Positions 41,023-49,938 of a stretch of DNA of 64,000 nt are shown here, piece by piece. Both the position numbers and the translations under genes were made by a program. Every line of letters begins with the position of its first letter. Position 1 is the first letter of the stretch. A model generated the notes under the pieces. The model did no database searches, was not told the origin of the DNA, and saw only the letters and a list, made by a program, of their open reading frames with translations. Origin of the DNA: a bacterium (GTDB lineage Bacteria > Desulfobacterota > Binatia > HRBIN30 > CADEER01); assembly GCA_030430165.1 (NCBI GenBank), contig JAUIGL010000009.1, forward strand, positions 1 to 64,000, in the 5' to 3' direction.

Positions 41023-41400
41023 ATGAATCGTATCCGATCACAGAGGTCGCTTTTCGCGATGCTCGCGCTGTCGGCGTTGCTTCCGCTGGCGGCTGCGGCG
41101 TTCGACGCGGGCTCGTGTTGTTTGTGTAGCTGCCTGGTCGAGAACGTCGGTGTCGACTTCTGCGTCGACGCGACCGACAGTTGCGAACAGCTGTGCGTGC
41201 CGCCGCAGGCTCCGGCGACGCTCTCGGGATTCGTCGACGGGTGCACCGGCTCGCTGGCCCAATTCTCCTGCTCGGAGATTCCGAGCTGTGCCGTGACCGG
41301 AGCGGAAAGTACGATGGCGCCGCTACTCTCGCCGGCGGCGATGCTCGTCGTGATCGCCGGGCTGGGTTTCGCCGGTTGGCGGAGCGCCCGGCGTCGCTAG
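41023..41400 (+). CDS. Small Cys-rich exported protein with C-terminal sorting-like anchor
   Basis: A 125-residue protein of unknown function. The signal peptide ends near AAAA-FDAG. The mature part is Cys-rich (GSCCLCSCLVENVGVDFCVD, DSCEQLCVP, GCTGS, FSCSEIPSC). The C-terminus is LLSPAAMLVVIAGLGFAGWR followed by SARRR, one helix with a basic end that resembles IPTL-CTERM/PEP-CTERM-type sorting tails. The AFD-CC-C-C opening and the same tail design recur in the larger protein at 3100. Ribosome site GGAGG precedes the ATG. Its stop codon shares the tetranucleotide CTAG with the stop of the convergent sulfotransferase gene. Confidence 0.75.
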   Translation: MNRIRSQRSLFAMLALSALLPLAAAAFDAGSCCLCSCLVENVGVDFCVDATDSCEQLCVPPQAPATLSGFVDGCTGSLAQFSCSEIPSCAVTGAESTMAPLLSPAAMLVVIAGLGFAGWRSARRR

Positions 41401-42410
41401 CCCGCCAGCCAGCGCGCGCTAGAGCTGCGCAGCGGATCCCCCTCGGGCTCGGCGGCCAGGGTCGCCGTGACCGCTGCGGCGAGCGCGCCGGTTCCATCGG
41501 TTGGATGTGAGCGCAGTGCGAACGAGTCGGGCGCCGTGCCGCGGCGCTCGAAACCGTTCGTCCGGCCCCCCAGGAAGGCGGCCAGCTCGTCGATGAAGCG
41601 CGCGGGCGCTGCGCAGAAATCTTCATAGGACACAGCCGCGAACCTCTCGCATCCGATTGCCTCCGCATCCGCGGCTAGATCGCGCAGCAACCCGGCGACC
41701 TGGCCTGCAACCTGCACTTCGGGAGGCTGATCGCTGAGCTCGTCGTAGTCGCGTGGCTTGATCGAGAACCACTGGTCGGCGCCGCCGGCGACCTCGATGC
41801 GGCCCTTCATCAGCGAGGCGGCGACGTCACCCGGATTGCGGACGACAGCGAGGAACTTGGCCTGGGGGAACAGCTCGGCGAGCATGCGTGCGCGATTGTC
41901 GTTGCGCAGGTTCTTGTTGACGAAGGGGCCGCCACCGATGCGCTCGACCCGGCCGACGGTTCCGACCAGAGCCCTGGCAGCGAGAGGGTCGAGGGCGCTG
42001 CTCGAGTCGTAGATCCGGTCCTTGTCGAGCCAGAGGTTCCAGAACGTGCCCTCGCTCGGCGAGGCGAGTCCCGACGAGAAACCGTAGTTGCTGGCGAAGT
42101 CGGAGCGGTACTCGGACCGGCCGCGGCGGGCGATCCAGGTCGCGAAGGCCGGCGCCATCGGCAGATGGCGCGACAGCTCGGGGACGAAGGAGGAAGCCAG
42201 GCAGTGGCAAATGGTCTGCGCCACCAGAGTAGTGCCGCCGCGCGGCAGTCCGAGGATGAACAGCGGCGGCAGCGCCGGGGCTTCGTCGCCGAAACACCTG
42301 GCTTCGGCACGCAAGAACCACGGCGCGAGGCGGTGCAGCGCGCCGCGCGCCGCGTCGCCCGGTAGGGATCCTTCGCGGACCAGATTGGCTACGGTTGTGC
42401 GCGTACCCAT
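41397..42410 (-). CDS. Sulfotransferase family protein
   Basis: A 337-residue protein with PPLFILGLPRGGTTLVAQTI, the 5'-phosphosulfate P-loop of PAPS-dependent sulfotransferases, and KFLAVVRNPGDVAASLMKGR, the 3'-phosphate-binding Arg/Ser strand. FVNKNLRNDNRARMLAELFP sits between. Members transfer sulfate from PAPS to glycans, lipids or small molecules. It is the last gene of a three-gene run (LPG-synthase-type membrane protein, FemAB-like acyltransferase, sulfotransferase) with gaps of 5 and 19 bases, which suggests a joint job in building a sulfated or aminoacylated surface lipid or glycan (inference). Confidence 0.85.
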   Translation of the reverse strand: MGTRTTVANLVREGSLPGDAARGALHRLAPWFLRAEARCFGDEAPALPPLFILGLPRGGTTLVAQTICHCLASSFVPELSRHLPMAPAFATWIARRGRSEYRSDFASNYGFSSGLASPSEGTFWNLWLDKDRIYDSSSALDPLAARALVGTVGRVERIGGGPFVNKNLRNDNRARMLAELFPQAKFLAVVRNPGDVAASLMKGRIEVAGGADQWFSIKPRDYDELSDQPPEVQVAGQVAGLLRDLAADAEAIGCERFAAVSYEDFCAAPARFIDELAAFLGGRTNGFERRGTAPDSFALRSHPTDGTGALAAAVTATLAAEPEGDPLRSSSARWLAG

Positions 42411-42429
42411 GGTTGCCCGACTTTGGGGA

Positions 42430-43485
42430 TCATCGCCGCAGCATGTTGACCAGTGCCGAGCCGAGCGGAGTCTCGGCGACGCGGTAGGCGAGGTCCCAGG
42501 CGCGCATCGCCGCCGGCTTGGTGACGATGGTGTGGACCGCGGTCGGCACCGGCTCGGCGCCCCACTTGGTCTTGAAGCGTTCGAGCGCTTCGTCGCCGAT
42601 TCCCGATGGCAGGAAGTCGAATCCGCCGAGACCGCGCTCGACGGCGCGACGGATCGCCGTGTGCAGCAGGAGGTCGTTGGGACAGTACTGCAACCCGGCG
42701 GAGCTCGAGCCGCCGATCAGGTAGTGCGACATGCGCGGCGAGTCGACGACCAGAACACCGGCGATCGGTTCGCCTTCGCGGCGTGCCAACAAGAACGCCG
42801 CGCGACCGAGCGGCACCAGCTCTTCGTAGATCGCCCGCATCAGAGCCGGCGTGTACTTGGCGAGCGCCCGATTGCGTTCCATGGACTGGCGGTAGAGCCC
42901 GTAGAACTCGTCGATCTCGGCCGGTGAAGATGCCTCGAGCGCGACCACGCCGGCTCGTTCGGACTTGCGCACGTCGCGGCGGATGCGCGACTTGAACCCT
43001 TTCCAGAGCGCGTCGTAGTCGCCGCAACCGAGATCGAGCACATGGCTGCGCAAGGCGAGGTGCTCGGCGTCGGTCGGCGCGACCGACTCGAGCGCTGGAG
43101 AGTCGTTGAGACGGATGCGGGCGATCCCGAGGTCGTCGGCGGCTGCGCGCAGCAGCCGCGACAGCTCTCCGCCGCTGGGCGGCGGGCCGATGATCCCGCC
43201 GTAGGGGAAGTTGAGCTGCAGCAGGCGAGCCCAAAGGCTGCGAAACCAGAAGCCGAGCACGCCGGCGGCGGGCTCGCCGTCGCGCTCGAACGACAGGGCG
43301 CAGACCTCACCGCCGAAGCCGCGCTGCGTGATCCGCGCCCAAACCGGCTCGTGAAACAGCGTGTGCTGGGTGCTCGCCAGCAGTGCTCTCCATTCGGCTC
43401 CCTCGGGGTCAACGACCCGGACCGACCAGCGGGCGGCGTCGTCTGCGGGAAGTGCCATCGTTTGCGGTTGCGCCAGAGCCTGCAT
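42430..43485 (-). CDS. FemAB/GNAT-like acyl- or aminoacyltransferase
   Basis: A 351-residue soluble protein built of two GNAT-like folds as in the FemAB family. The first half has HTLFHEPVWARITQRGFGGE and LQLNFPYGGIIGPPPSGGEL. The second half has WKGFKSRIRRDVRKSERAGV, EIDEFYGLYRQSMERNRALA, REGEPIAGVLVVDSPRMSHY and LQYCPNDLLLHTAIRRAVER followed by FDFLPSGIGDEALERFKTKW, a typical end of acetyltransferase family 6. Relatives add amino acids or acyl groups to peptidoglycan, lipids or exopolysaccharide. The start MQALAQPQ lies five bases after the stop of the membrane protein gene. Confidence 0.83.
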   Translation of the reverse strand: MQALAQPQTMALPADDAARWSVRVVDPEGAEWRALLASTQHTLFHEPVWARITQRGFGGEVCALSFERDGEPAAGVLGFWFRSLWARLLQLNFPYGGIIGPPPSGGELSRLLRAAADDLGIARIRLNDSPALESVAPTDAEHLALRSHVLDLGCGDYDALWKGFKSRIRRDVRKSERAGVVALEASSPAEIDEFYGLYRQSMERNRALAKYTPALMRAIYEELVPLGRAAFLLARREGEPIAGVLVVDSPRMSHYLIGGSSSAGLQYCPNDLLLHTAIRRAVERGLGGFDFLPSGIGDEALERFKTKWGAEPVPTAVHTIVTKPAAMRAWDLAYRVAETPLGSALVNMLRR

Positions 43486-43490
43486 GGTCG

Positions 43491-44453
43491 TCAGAGACTT
43501 TCCGAGCCGACCACAGAAGGCTGTAGCTTCGACGTGCCGAGCACGACAACGGCGACCGGAGCGAGCACGAACGCGGAAGCGATCGTCAGCGCGCGCATCA
43601 GGGACTGGGCGGCGAAGGCCTGATCGGGGGAGAAGCTCAGGTGTTGCGCCGTGTACACGCTCAGGCCTTCGACGATGCCGAGCGCGCCCGGGGTGATCGT
43701 TGCGAGCAATGCCAGGCCTTTGGCTGCGGTGAAGAACAGAGCGTCGGTCAGCGGCACGTCGGCGCCGATCGCCGCGAAGGCAACCAGGGTCTGCAGGAGC
43801 ATGGTCGCGGTTTGCGCCGCGCTGATCGCGGCGAGCTTTGCCAGCAGTGACGGTTGGCGGCGCAGTCGACGCCAACCGTCGAGGACGCGATCCGCAGGTG
43901 CGAGCGCGAGTCGTGCGGGTAGCAGCGCCGGCAGGAGCACGATTACCGCAGCAGCAACCGCGGAGGCGGCGAACGCGAGTGCGATCCAGACGTCGAAGGG
44001 ACGTCCGGCGAGGGCGAGGCCGATCGTGCTGGCGAGGCCGAGCACTCCGTTGACGGCGAAGGCCAGCACATAGAGTCCGGCGAGAGTCGTCGCGAAGTCG
44101 GTGAAGTCGAAGGCGACCCGCCGCTTCAGATAGACTGCGCGCAAGCCGGCCCCGGAGCGCGCCGGAAGAATGTAGTTGGCCGCCGTCGTCAGAGTCGACA
44201 GGAGGAAAGCGTCGCGATGGGGCAGGGTCTTTCCGAACGCCCTCAGGACGGTGACCGTGGTGAGTCCGTTGCTGGCGAAGATGGCGATACTGAGCAGCGC
44301 GAGGGCGGCTGCGCTGGCGAGAGACACATCGCGCAAGGACTCGAGCACCGCCGGGTGGGAACGGACGTACCAGTAGATCCACGCTGCGACGCAGGCGATA
44401 ACCAGGAAGGATACCCACGAGGCTGGCGAACGTATCGAGGTGGAATCGGCCAT
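43491..44453 (-). CDS. LPG-synthase-type transmembrane protein (flippase-like, UPF0104)
   Basis: A 320-residue membrane protein with about eight helices, matching the LPG_synthase_TM/UPF0104 family, the flippase-like half of MprF. Markers are LTTAANYILPARSGAGLRAV (first conserved loop, with the Pro-x-Arg-x-Gly pattern) and ITPGALGIVEGLSVY (the P-G-x-x-G-x-x-E loop). It carries no aminoacyltransferase domain of its own, but a FemAB-like transferase follows five bases later, so the two may do together what MprF does in one chain (inference). The ATG at MADSTSIR was chosen because the first helix follows shortly. Confidence 0.82.
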   Translation of the reverse strand: MADSTSIRSPASWVSFLVIACVAAWIYWYVRSHPAVLESLRDVSLASAAALALLSIAIFASNGLTTVTVLRAFGKTLPHRDAFLLSTLTTAANYILPARSGAGLRAVYLKRRVAFDFTDFATTLAGLYVLAFAVNGVLGLASTIGLALAGRPFDVWIALAFAASAVAAAVIVLLPALLPARLALAPADRVLDGWRRLRRQPSLLAKLAAISAAQTATMLLQTLVAFAAIGADVPLTDALFFTAAKGLALLATITPGALGIVEGLSVYTAQHLSFSPDQAFAAQSLMRALTIASAFVLAPVAVVVLGTSKLQPSVVGSESL

Positions 44454-44611
44454 AGTGTGGCGCCGGTCGTGAGGATCGCGACGCCGCATCTCGACTTCAC
44501 CAGTGCCGCCGCTGGTTTCCAGCGCCTGCCCACGAGCCCGCGTGGAGAGATTGTCGCACAAAATGCCGGAGTCTCAATCGCCAATTGCGATCCGGCATTT
44601 CAGACCGCCGG

Positions 44612-45976
44612 TCAGTCGATGCGTTCGAGATGGATGGGCAGTCCGTCCATCGGCTTGGAAATCGGCGCCTGTTGCACCGGCATCTCGTAGCCCTCGGCGA
44701 CGGACCAGCGGAAGCGGCGCACCATGTGGTGCACGAACAGCTTGATCTGGGTCTCGGCGAAGCGGAGGCCGATGCACATGTGCGGGCCGCCGCCGAACGG
44801 GATCCAGGAGTGCGAGTGGCGTTCGTCTTCGGCGCGCTCCGGGCTGAAGCGGTCGGGGTCGAAGCGTTTCGGGTCGTCCCACCACTCCGCCATGTGGTGG
44901 GTGTGGATTGGCGAGATGACGCACATCGCGCCCTTGGGGATGCGGTAGCCGGCGAACTCGGTGTCCTCTTCGGCGATGCGCGGAATCGCCGGCAGCGGCG
45001 GGTAGCGGCGCAGCGTCTCCTTCATGAAGCGACCGGTCAGCTGAAATCGCTCGAGGTCGTCGAATCCCGGCGAGTCGTCGGCGAGGCCGACGCACTCTTC
45101 GCGGATCCGCTCCTGCCACTCGGGATGGCGCGCGAGCTCGTAGATCATCGACGACAGGGTACTGGTCGTCGTGTCGTGCGCCGCCATCATCAGGAAGCTC
45201 ATGTGGTCGACCACTTGCTGATCGGCGAAGCGCTCGCCTTCGTCGGTGACCGTGCGGCAGAGTCGGGCGAAAATGTCGGGAGCTTCCCCGTTGCGTTTGC
45301 GCTCGATCATGCCGCTGAAGAAGTCGACCATGAACTTGCGCGCCTGCAGCCCGCGTTGGAACTCGAGTCCGGGAATGGGGAGACGAATCTGTGACATCGA
45401 CGCGGCGACGAGATCCTCGAACGCCGAGTTCATGCGCTTGGTTTCGTCGCCGAGATCGGCGCCGACGAAGATCCGCGCCGCCATCCCCAGGGTCAGCTCC
45501 TTGATGGCGGGAAACGCGTGGAAGGTTTCGCGGTCGGGATTCCACTGCGCGATCCCCTCGCCGATCATCGGGTTCATCCGCTCGGCGTAGCTGCGCAGCG
45601 CCGGTCGGGTGAACGCGGTGTGCATGATCTTGCGGTGCAACTTGTGCTGATCGCCGTCCATCAGCAGCAGGCCGTTGGGGAAGATGCGGCCCATGATGGT
45701 CGTCCACGGCTTGCGGGCCGAGAAGATGCGGTCCTTGTCGAGCAGGACGAAGCGCGCGGCGTCCGGACCGAAAAGGTGGACGACCCGGAAGAACAGCAGG
45801 TCCTGGCACGAGGCGACGCCGTGCCGGCGGAACACCCGGTCGACGCGGGCGTGCATGTTGATGCGCTCGTCGCTCGGGCTGGTGATCAGCCGGAGCGTCG
45901 TCGTCAGCGGGACCCGGGGCAGTTTCCTCAGCACCTCGCTCCCGCCGGCGCTCCTCTGTGCGGCTTCGTTCAGCAT
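44612..45976 (-). CDS. Cytochrome P450, second family
   Basis: A 454-residue P450 unlike the one at 28778; its length and motifs are closer to CYP families with eukaryote-like or membrane-substrate members (CYP51/CYP120-like). The I-helix is FLMMAAHDTTTSTLSSMIYE, the ExxR region is KETLRRYPPLPAIPRI, and the haem loop is WIPFGGGPHMCIGLRFAETQ. MNPMIGEGIAQWNPDRETFH and an N-terminus without a membrane anchor suggest a soluble enzyme. Substrate unknown. The three-gene sulfotransferase group lies downstream on the same strand, about 160 bases away, and is probably separate. Confidence 0.92.
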   Translation of the reverse strand: MLNEAAQRSAGGSEVLRKLPRVPLTTTLRLITSPSDERINMHARVDRVFRRHGVASCQDLLFFRVVHLFGPDAARFVLLDKDRIFSARKPWTTIMGRIFPNGLLLMDGDQHKLHRKIMHTAFTRPALRSYAERMNPMIGEGIAQWNPDRETFHAFPAIKELTLGMAARIFVGADLGDETKRMNSAFEDLVAASMSQIRLPIPGLEFQRGLQARKFMVDFFSGMIERKRNGEAPDIFARLCRTVTDEGERFADQQVVDHMSFLMMAAHDTTTSTLSSMIYELARHPEWQERIREECVGLADDSPGFDDLERFQLTGRFMKETLRRYPPLPAIPRIAEEDTEFAGYRIPKGAMCVISPIHTHHMAEWWDDPKRFDPDRFSPERAEDERHSHSWIPFGGGPHMCIGLRFAETQIKLFVHHMVRRFRWSVAEGYEMPVQQAPISKPMDGLPIHLERID

Positions 45977-46040
45977 GTTGTCGGGTCGCAGGCTAGCAAC
46001 AATCGGTGGGTGCGGCTACGCGGGATTTGCTACGTGGCAG

Positions 46041-47225
46041 TCAGGCGATGACGCCGCGCTCGCGCAGGCTCTTGCGCTGCTCATCTGCGACGCCGAGCTC
46101 GTCGAGAATCTCTTCGGTGTGCTCGCCGTAGAGGGCGGGCGCGCCGGTGAGCTCGAACGGACTCGACGAGAAACGCACCGCCGGCCGAGCGCGCCGGTAC
46201 CTGCCGTACACCGGGTGCTCGGCCTCGACGATCGATCCATTGTGCGCCACCTGGGGATCGGTCAGCACCTCGCTGTGGGTGAGGACCGGGGCGGCGGGGA
46301 TCTCGAGCTCGACGCAGCGGCGGTACGCCTCCTCGGTCGTCATTGCGGCAAATCCGTCGCGCACCGCTTCGGCACGCGCGATCTGATTGGCCTCTTCGAG
46401 CATCGCCCGCCCGCGCTGCCCCTCGCTTTCCGCCAGGTCTTCGCGACCGACCGCGTAGAGCCCGGCGCGCATCTGTTCGGCGGTTCCCATCCACGTCACC
46501 AACTGGCCGTCGGCAGTGCGCATCAGCTGGTAACGTTCGCCCGGGACCACGGGATTCTCGATTCCGTCGATCAGGCTGTGGCGCAGCATGCCATCGGGCC
46601 AGAAGAAGGCGAGCCCGGCGTCGAGCATGGCGACGCGAACCGTTTGTCCGCCGGCGCCTCTTTCTCTCGCCAGCAGCGCGGCGGTGATTCCTTGGGCGAG
46701 CGAATACGATGTCGCCTTGTCGACGACCGCGTTGCGAACCAGATCGGGGATCGGCACTTCTGGATTGATCTGGGCGGCGACGTATCCGCTCAGCGCCTGG
46801 AAGATCGGATCGTAGCCGCGTCGTGACGCATACGGCCCGTCGTCGCCGAAGCCGGAGATCGAGGCATAGATGATGTCCGGGTTCCGCTTGCGCAGATCCT
46901 CCTCGCCGACGCCGAGGCGCTCGGCGGCACCGGGGCGCCAGTTCTGCACGAACACGTCGGCGCCGCGCACCAGCTCGTACATCAGGTCGAGGCCCTCGGG
47001 CTTCTTCAGGTCGATGCCGATCGAGCGTTTGCCGTGATTGCAGTTGGCGTACATGCCGGCCATGCCGGCTCGGTAGTTGGCCAGCTGGCGACTCTCTTCG
47101 CCGTACTTGGGCGGCTCGACTTTGATGACGTCGGCACCCTGATCGGCGAGGATCATCACGGTCAGCGGTCCCGAAATCACCTCGCTGACGTCGATGATCC
47201 GAATTCCTGTGAGCGGCCCGGGCAT
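46041..47225 (-). CDS. CaiB/BaiF family III CoA-transferase
   Basis: A 394-residue formyl-CoA-transferase-type enzyme that moves CoA between carboxylic acids. It opens PLTGIRIIDVSEVISGPLTV and continues ILADQGADVIKVEPPKYGEE, GKRSIGIDLKKPEGLDLMYE, NPDIIYASISGFGDDGPYAS and RNAVVDKATSYSLAQGITAA, where the Asp is expected to form the aspartyl-CoA intermediate. Length is standard. The ATG at MPGPLTGI was chosen for its fit with the family start. It diverges from the CocE-type hydrolase gene. Such enzymes are frequent in carnitine, bile acid, steroid and terpenoid breakdown. Confidence 0.93.
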   Translation of the reverse strand: MPGPLTGIRIIDVSEVISGPLTVMILADQGADVIKVEPPKYGEESRQLANYRAGMAGMYANCNHGKRSIGIDLKKPEGLDLMYELVRGADVFVQNWRPGAAERLGVGEEDLRKRNPDIIYASISGFGDDGPYASRRGYDPIFQALSGYVAAQINPEVPIPDLVRNAVVDKATSYSLAQGITAALLARERGAGGQTVRVAMLDAGLAFFWPDGMLRHSLIDGIENPVVPGERYQLMRTADGQLVTWMGTAEQMRAGLYAVGREDLAESEGQRGRAMLEEANQIARAEAVRDGFAAMTTEEAYRRCVELEIPAAPVLTHSEVLTDPQVAHNGSIVEAEHPVYGRYRRARPAVRFSSSPFELTGAPALYGEHTEEILDELGVADEQRKSLRERGVIA

Positions 47226-47451
47226 TGCCTCGTGGGTAGCTAAATTCGCGCGCTGCCGCGAGCCGGGGGAGGCTGGGGGGGGCCGATTCGACCTGTGGTG
47301 CGGGGAATTCGGCGGTTCGGCCCGGGACCAATTTTGAACCGTCGGTTCCATTTGACTCATTCATGCGCAGCGGACATAGATCGGAGTTTGCTCGTCTCCC
47401 TTCGGGGGACCGAGGGGGGCAAATCTCTGCTGCAACGAGGGGGTTTTTCGT

Positions 47452-49938
47452 ATGCCGTCAACCGTAGGCACCATTTCGCGCTCATTCATCTCCGTGCTGG
47501 CTGCGATTCTGATCGCTGGCTGCTCCGACGACGTGCGCACCATCCGCGTAACGCCGACCGCGACCGAGGTCCCGACCTCCACACCGATCCCGGCGACGGC
47601 GACGGCCACTGCGACCGGCGAGGCGACGGCGGAGCCGACCGAGGAACCGACCGGCGGACCCACCGAGGAACCGACCGAAGAGCCGACGGCTGGCACACCG
47701 CCTCCGACCGCGACCTTTACCTTCACGCCGACCGGTACACCGACCGGCTCGGTTGCTGCTACGTTCACACCGACGCCGACGATCACCGAAGCGCCGCCGA
47801 CCGCCACTGCGACCCCGGCGCCCGGCGAGATTCAGCTGATCGCCAGCATCGAACAGATCTACATCACCGACGCGATTCCGGGCACCGCGCTGACATTGCA
47901 GGGACCCAACGGTTCGCAGCCGGGCGTCGCCGACGCCCGCGGATCCTTCCGGTGGGAGAATTTGACCGCCGGCGCCGAATACACGGTCGAAGCCGTTCCG
48001 CCGGCTGCGGCAGGTGTGTCGGGGTTGGCGACGACCTACGGACCGGTGACGGTGCTTTCGATGACCGAGCACCCGGACCCGTCGACCTTCGAGGGCCAGG
48101 ACATTGGTGGAGGGTACGGCTATCTGCGAACGCGCGACGGAACGTTGCTGGCGATCAACGTCGTCCTGCCCGGCCCGATCGAGAACGGACCGTATCCGAC
48201 GCTGATCGAGTACTCGGGCTACGACCCGGCTAATCCGAACGTCAATCAGCCGGGTGTGCTGATCGGTCCGCTGATGGGCTTCGCGACGGTCGGTGTCAAC
48301 ATGCGCGGCACCGGATGCTCGGGCGGCGCGTTCGACTATTTCGAGCCGGCGCAGGCAACCGACGGCTACGATGCCATCGAAGTGATCGCGCGCCAGCCGT
48401 GGGTCAAAGGCGGCAAGGTCGGGATGATCGGCATTTCGTATCCGGGAATCTCCCAGCTGTTTACCGCGCAGTTGCAGCCGCCGAGCCTGGCGGCGATCAC
48501 TCCTCTCTCGATCATCTCGGATACGCCGGCGACCCTGTACCCGGGCGGCATCCTCAACAACGGTTTCGCCGTCGACTGGGCCGCCGATCGCCAGCGCGAC
48601 GCCACCGTAGGCGGCCAGGGGTGGTCGCAGCAGCGGATGGACGACGGCGATGAGATCTGCATCGCCAACCAGAAGCTCAAGGACCAGGCGCCCGACATCT
48701 TCCAGCAGATCGCCGACAATCCGTTCTACACCGACGAAATCGCGGCGCCGTTGTCGCCCTCGACCTTCGTCGACCAGATCGACGTTCCGGTCTTTCTCGC
48801 CGGCGCCTGGCAGGACGAGCAGACCGGCGGATACTTCCCGACCATGCTCGACCGCTTCACCGGTACCGACAACGTTCACTTCACTCTCACCAACGGCGGC
48901 CACACCGATTCGCTGGGTCCGAAGATCTTCTCGCGCTGGTTCGAGTTCTTCTCGCTCTACGTCGCCGATGAGGTTCCCGAGTTTCCTGCAACCGCTGGAG
49001 TCGCCCTGGCGGTCGTCGGGGAGTCGATCTTTGGTGTTGCCGGCCTCGAGGCCGACCCCGACCGCTTCACCGGAATGACGCTCGAGCAAGCTCGCGCTGC
49101 CTTCGAGGCCGATCCGGTGGTTCGCCTGTTGATGGACAACGGTGCCGGTGACGAGGCGAATCCCGGGTCGCCCGACCCCGGGTTCGAGATCGGCTTCGAC
49201 AGCTGGCCGATCCCAGAGGTCGTGGCGACGAGTTGGTACATGGACGGCAACGGCGGTCTGGTGCCGGAGCTCCCGACCGATTCGGGCGAGGTCAGCTACG
49301 GATACAACCCCGACCTGTCGCAGCGAGTGACTCTCAACGGCGGCAGCTCGGCGGCGTGGAAGGCGCAGCCGAACTGGCACTGGGATCCGCTCGCCCCCGA
49401 GGACGAGGTCGTGTTTACCAGCGACCCGCTTGCCGAAGACCTGATCCTCGCCGGATCGGCGAGCATCGACTTGTGGTTCAAGTCGACCGCGACGGATACC
49501 GACATCCAGGTAACGATCAGCGAAGTCCGTCCGGACGACTACGAGACCTACGTTCAGACGGGATGGCTGCGGGCCTCGCGACGCGTGCTCGACGAGACGG
49601 TGAGCACCGAGCTGCGCCCGGTGCCGACGCACCTGGAGGCCGACGAGAGCCCGCTGCCCGCGGGCGAGTTCGTCAGCGTGCGAATCGAGATGTTCCCGTT
49701 TGCCCACGCCTTCCGCGCCGGTTCGATGATCCGCATCGCGATCGGATCCCCGGGAGAGTCGCGGGTGCTGTGGAAGTTCGACGTTCTCGGCGAAGAAGGC
49801 GAGGTGACCAACAGCGTCGGCTACGGCACCATGTACCCGTCCAAGGTGGTGCTACCGGCATTGCCCGGGGTCGAGATTCCGACCGACTACCCGGCACCGA
49901 ACGCCCTGCGCGCGCAGCCGTCGCGTTTGCTCGACTGA
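47452..49938 (+). CDS. CocE/NonD-type alpha/beta hydrolase lipoprotein with Thr-Pro stalk
   Basis: An 828-residue predicted lipoprotein (lipobox ILIAGC). Residues 30-125 are a Thr/Pro/Glu-rich stalk (EEPTEEPTAGTPPP). About 125-190 is a small beta-domain. The catalytic S15/CocE part follows: YLRTRDGTLLAINVVLPGPI, GVNMRGTGCSGGAF, VGMIGISYPGISQ with Ser at about 329, VFLAGAWQDEQTGGYF (Asp) and FTLTNGGHTDS (His). The C-terminal jelly-roll domain (about 600-800) is the X-Pro dipeptidase C-terminal type. Such enzymes cut esters or Xaa-Pro peptides; here it should be anchored outside the inner membrane. GAGGGGG precedes the ATG. The amidase gene follows with no gap. Confidence 0.87.
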   Translation: MPSTVGTISRSFISVLAAILIAGCSDDVRTIRVTPTATEVPTSTPIPATATATATGEATAEPTEEPTGGPTEEPTEEPTAGTPPPTATFTFTPTGTPTGSVAATFTPTPTITEAPPTATATPAPGEIQLIASIEQIYITDAIPGTALTLQGPNGSQPGVADARGSFRWENLTAGAEYTVEAVPPAAAGVSGLATTYGPVTVLSMTEHPDPSTFEGQDIGGGYGYLRTRDGTLLAINVVLPGPIENGPYPTLIEYSGYDPANPNVNQPGVLIGPLMGFATVGVNMRGTGCSGGAFDYFEPAQATDGYDAIEVIARQPWVKGGKVGMIGISYPGISQLFTAQLQPPSLAAITPLSIISDTPATLYPGGILNNGFAVDWAADRQRDATVGGQGWSQQRMDDGDEICIANQKLKDQAPDIFQQIADNPFYTDEIAAPLSPSTFVDQIDVPVFLAGAWQDEQTGGYFPTMLDRFTGTDNVHFTLTNGGHTDSLGPKIFSRWFEFFSLYVADEVPEFPATAGVALAVVGESIFGVAGLEADPDRFTGMTLEQARAAFEADPVVRLLMDNGAGDEANPGSPDPGFEIGFDSWPIPEVVATSWYMDGNGGLVPELPTDSGEVSYGYNPDLSQRVTLNGGSSAAWKAQPNWHWDPLAPEDEVVFTSDPLAEDLILAGSASIDLWFKSTATDTDIQVTISEVRPDDYETYVQTGWLRASRRVLDETVSTELRPVPTHLEADESPLPAGEFVSVRIEMFPFAHAFRAGSMIRIAIGSPGESRVLWKFDVLGEEGEVTNSVGYGTMYPSKVVLPALPGVEIPTDYPAPNALRAQPSRLLD

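Noticed and set aside
40878-41246. N-terminal extension of the aldehyde dehydrogenase
   Set aside because: It would overlap the 41023 gene antisense, is low-complexity, and the GTG at 40877 with GGAGG gives the normal family length.
47482-49707. A minus-strand open frame of about 740 codons opposite the CocE-type hydrolase gene
   Set aside because: Composition is typical of antisense reading of GC-rich genes; the plus strand carries a full lipobox, catalytic triad and jelly-roll domain.
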